From: a bacterium
GTDB lineage: Bacteria > Babelota > Babeliae > Babelales > RVW-14
Assembly: GCA_023249955.1 (NCBI GenBank)
Contig: JAHFBR010000045.1
Coordinates: 2,099 to 8,419 of the forward strand
Reading direction: 5' to 3'
DNA: 6,321 nucleotides
Each line of letters begins with the position of its first letter. The first letter of the stretch is position 1. The position numbers and the translations under genes were made by a program. A model generated the notes under the pieces. The model was given only the letters and a program-made list of their open reading frames with translations, did not search any database and was not told where the DNA came from. Of the stretch, positions 5,811 to 6,321 are shown one piece after another.

Positions 5811-6321
5811 ATGATTATCGGCAAAAAACTTTATCGCACCGCAACCACGTCTGACTCTATGGCGTGGGCAAAAGAGCACATTCATGATGCACCTGACGGC
5901 TCGGTCTTTTTGGCCGACACGTTTACGCATGCCAAAGGCCGCCAGGGTCGCACTTGGTCTGTCAGGCCTGGACAGTTGCTGGTGACCTTTCTACTTAAGC
6001 CTGCACAATTTGCGGTCTACACGCCTGATGATCTGCCTATTCGTTTGAACCAGCTCAACATGGCGCTAAGCCTGGGCATTCTTGAGCCACTCAAATCACT
6101 GGGCGTTGCGCTGAAATGGCCCAACGACTTTGTTGCAAACAACAAAAAACTGGGCGGCATCTTGATGCACCTGGTGTGGCATGACAATGTCCCCAAAGGC
6201 GTGGTGGTGGGCTTTGCGCTGAATGTTAATAATGTTTTTGAAAGCAATGATGAGCTGTTTGCAACGGCTACAAGCTTGTGCATGCAAACCGGCGTCCAGC
6301 AAGATATGCGGGCGCTCTATA
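5811..6321 (+). CDS. birA: Biotin--[acetyl-CoA-carboxylase] ligase, 5' part (runs off window)
   Basis: The enzyme makes biotinyl-AMP and transfers biotin to a lysine of a biotin carrier protein such as AccB. The ORF is open from ATG 5811 to the window end (170 residues). It shows the BPL/LplA catalytic signatures: a TSDSMAWA segment near the N-terminus (compare the family STN motif), the biotinyl-AMP-binding loop GRQGRTW (43-49), KWPND (102-106), KLGGIL (113-118) and ALNVNN (136-141). The catalytic domain begins almost at residue 1, so there is no N-terminal DNA-binding domain; this is a group I monofunctional ligase rather than a BirA-type repressor. The C-terminal part lies outside. Upstream, GGTGGG and CGGGG (5785-5795) serve a five-codon ORF (ATG 5797) whose TGA overlaps the ligase ATG. 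It lies 32 bases after smpB and probably belongs to the same operon. Confidence 0.93.
   Translation, partial: MIIGKKLYRTATTSDSMAWAKEHIHDAPDGSVFLADTFTHAKGRQGRTWSVRPGQLLVTFLLKPAQFAVYTPDDLPIRLNQLNMALSLGILEPLKSLGVALKWPNDFVANNKKLGGILMHLVWHDNVPKGVVVGFALNVNNVFESNDELFATATSLCMQTGVQQDMRALY

Noticed and set aside
6017..6302. Minus-strand ORFs at the window end
   Set aside because: They are shadows of the biotin-protein ligase gene, whose catalytic motifs are unmistakable on the plus strand.
1..6321. Mobile element, CRISPR, tRNA, rRNA, phage or defence system
   Set aside because: I looked for terminal repeats, transposase or integrase motifs, regularly spaced repeats and cloverleaf or rRNA sequence on both strands and saw none.

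Overview
The window reads as ordinary chromosomal housekeeping DNA from a bacterium with moderate to low GC. Recognisable genes are secF, rho, tsaD, a DUF2062 membrane-protein gene, smpB and the start of a biotin-protein ligase gene, plus one unrecognised exported protein on the opposite strand. The SecDF pathway, Rho and trans-translation all fit a bacterium. The Sec-exported protein and the long disordered N-terminus on Rho suggest a Gram-negative-type lineage outside the well-studied groups. A reduced-genome phylum such as Dependentiae (TM6) is my best guess from protein style and gene content, but it is only an inference.

Layout. Bases 1-20 probably carry the last codons of secD. secF (72-971) follows and forms the SecDF translocation motor subunit with it. 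A 287-base non-coding stretch (972-1258) forms the leader of rho and contains candidate promoters, a duplicated 9-mer, inverted repeats and a 12-bp palindrome. rho (1259-2842) is followed after 15 bases by tsaD (2858-3901), so the two are probably cotranscribed. tsaD converges on an uncharacterised exported-protein gene (3903-4682, minus strand) with a single base between the stop codons. The exported-protein gene and the DUF2062 gene are divergent. Between them are two back-to-back promoter-like sequences whose -35 boxes overlap, bracketed by a 7-bp inverted repeat (4738-4768). The DUF2062 gene, smpB (5326-5778) and the biotin-protein ligase gene (5811 to beyond the window) are closely spaced on the plus strand and look like one operon.

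How they work together. The genes cover protein export (SecDF), transcription termination (Rho), tRNA t6A modification (TsaD), ribosome rescue (SmpB) and biotin attachment (BPL), without one shared pathway. I see no mobile element, CRISPR array, tRNA, rRNA or defence system. The parts most worth a second look are the divergent promoter/operator region, the unknown exported protein, the disordered Rho extension with a possible internal start, and the structured rho leader.
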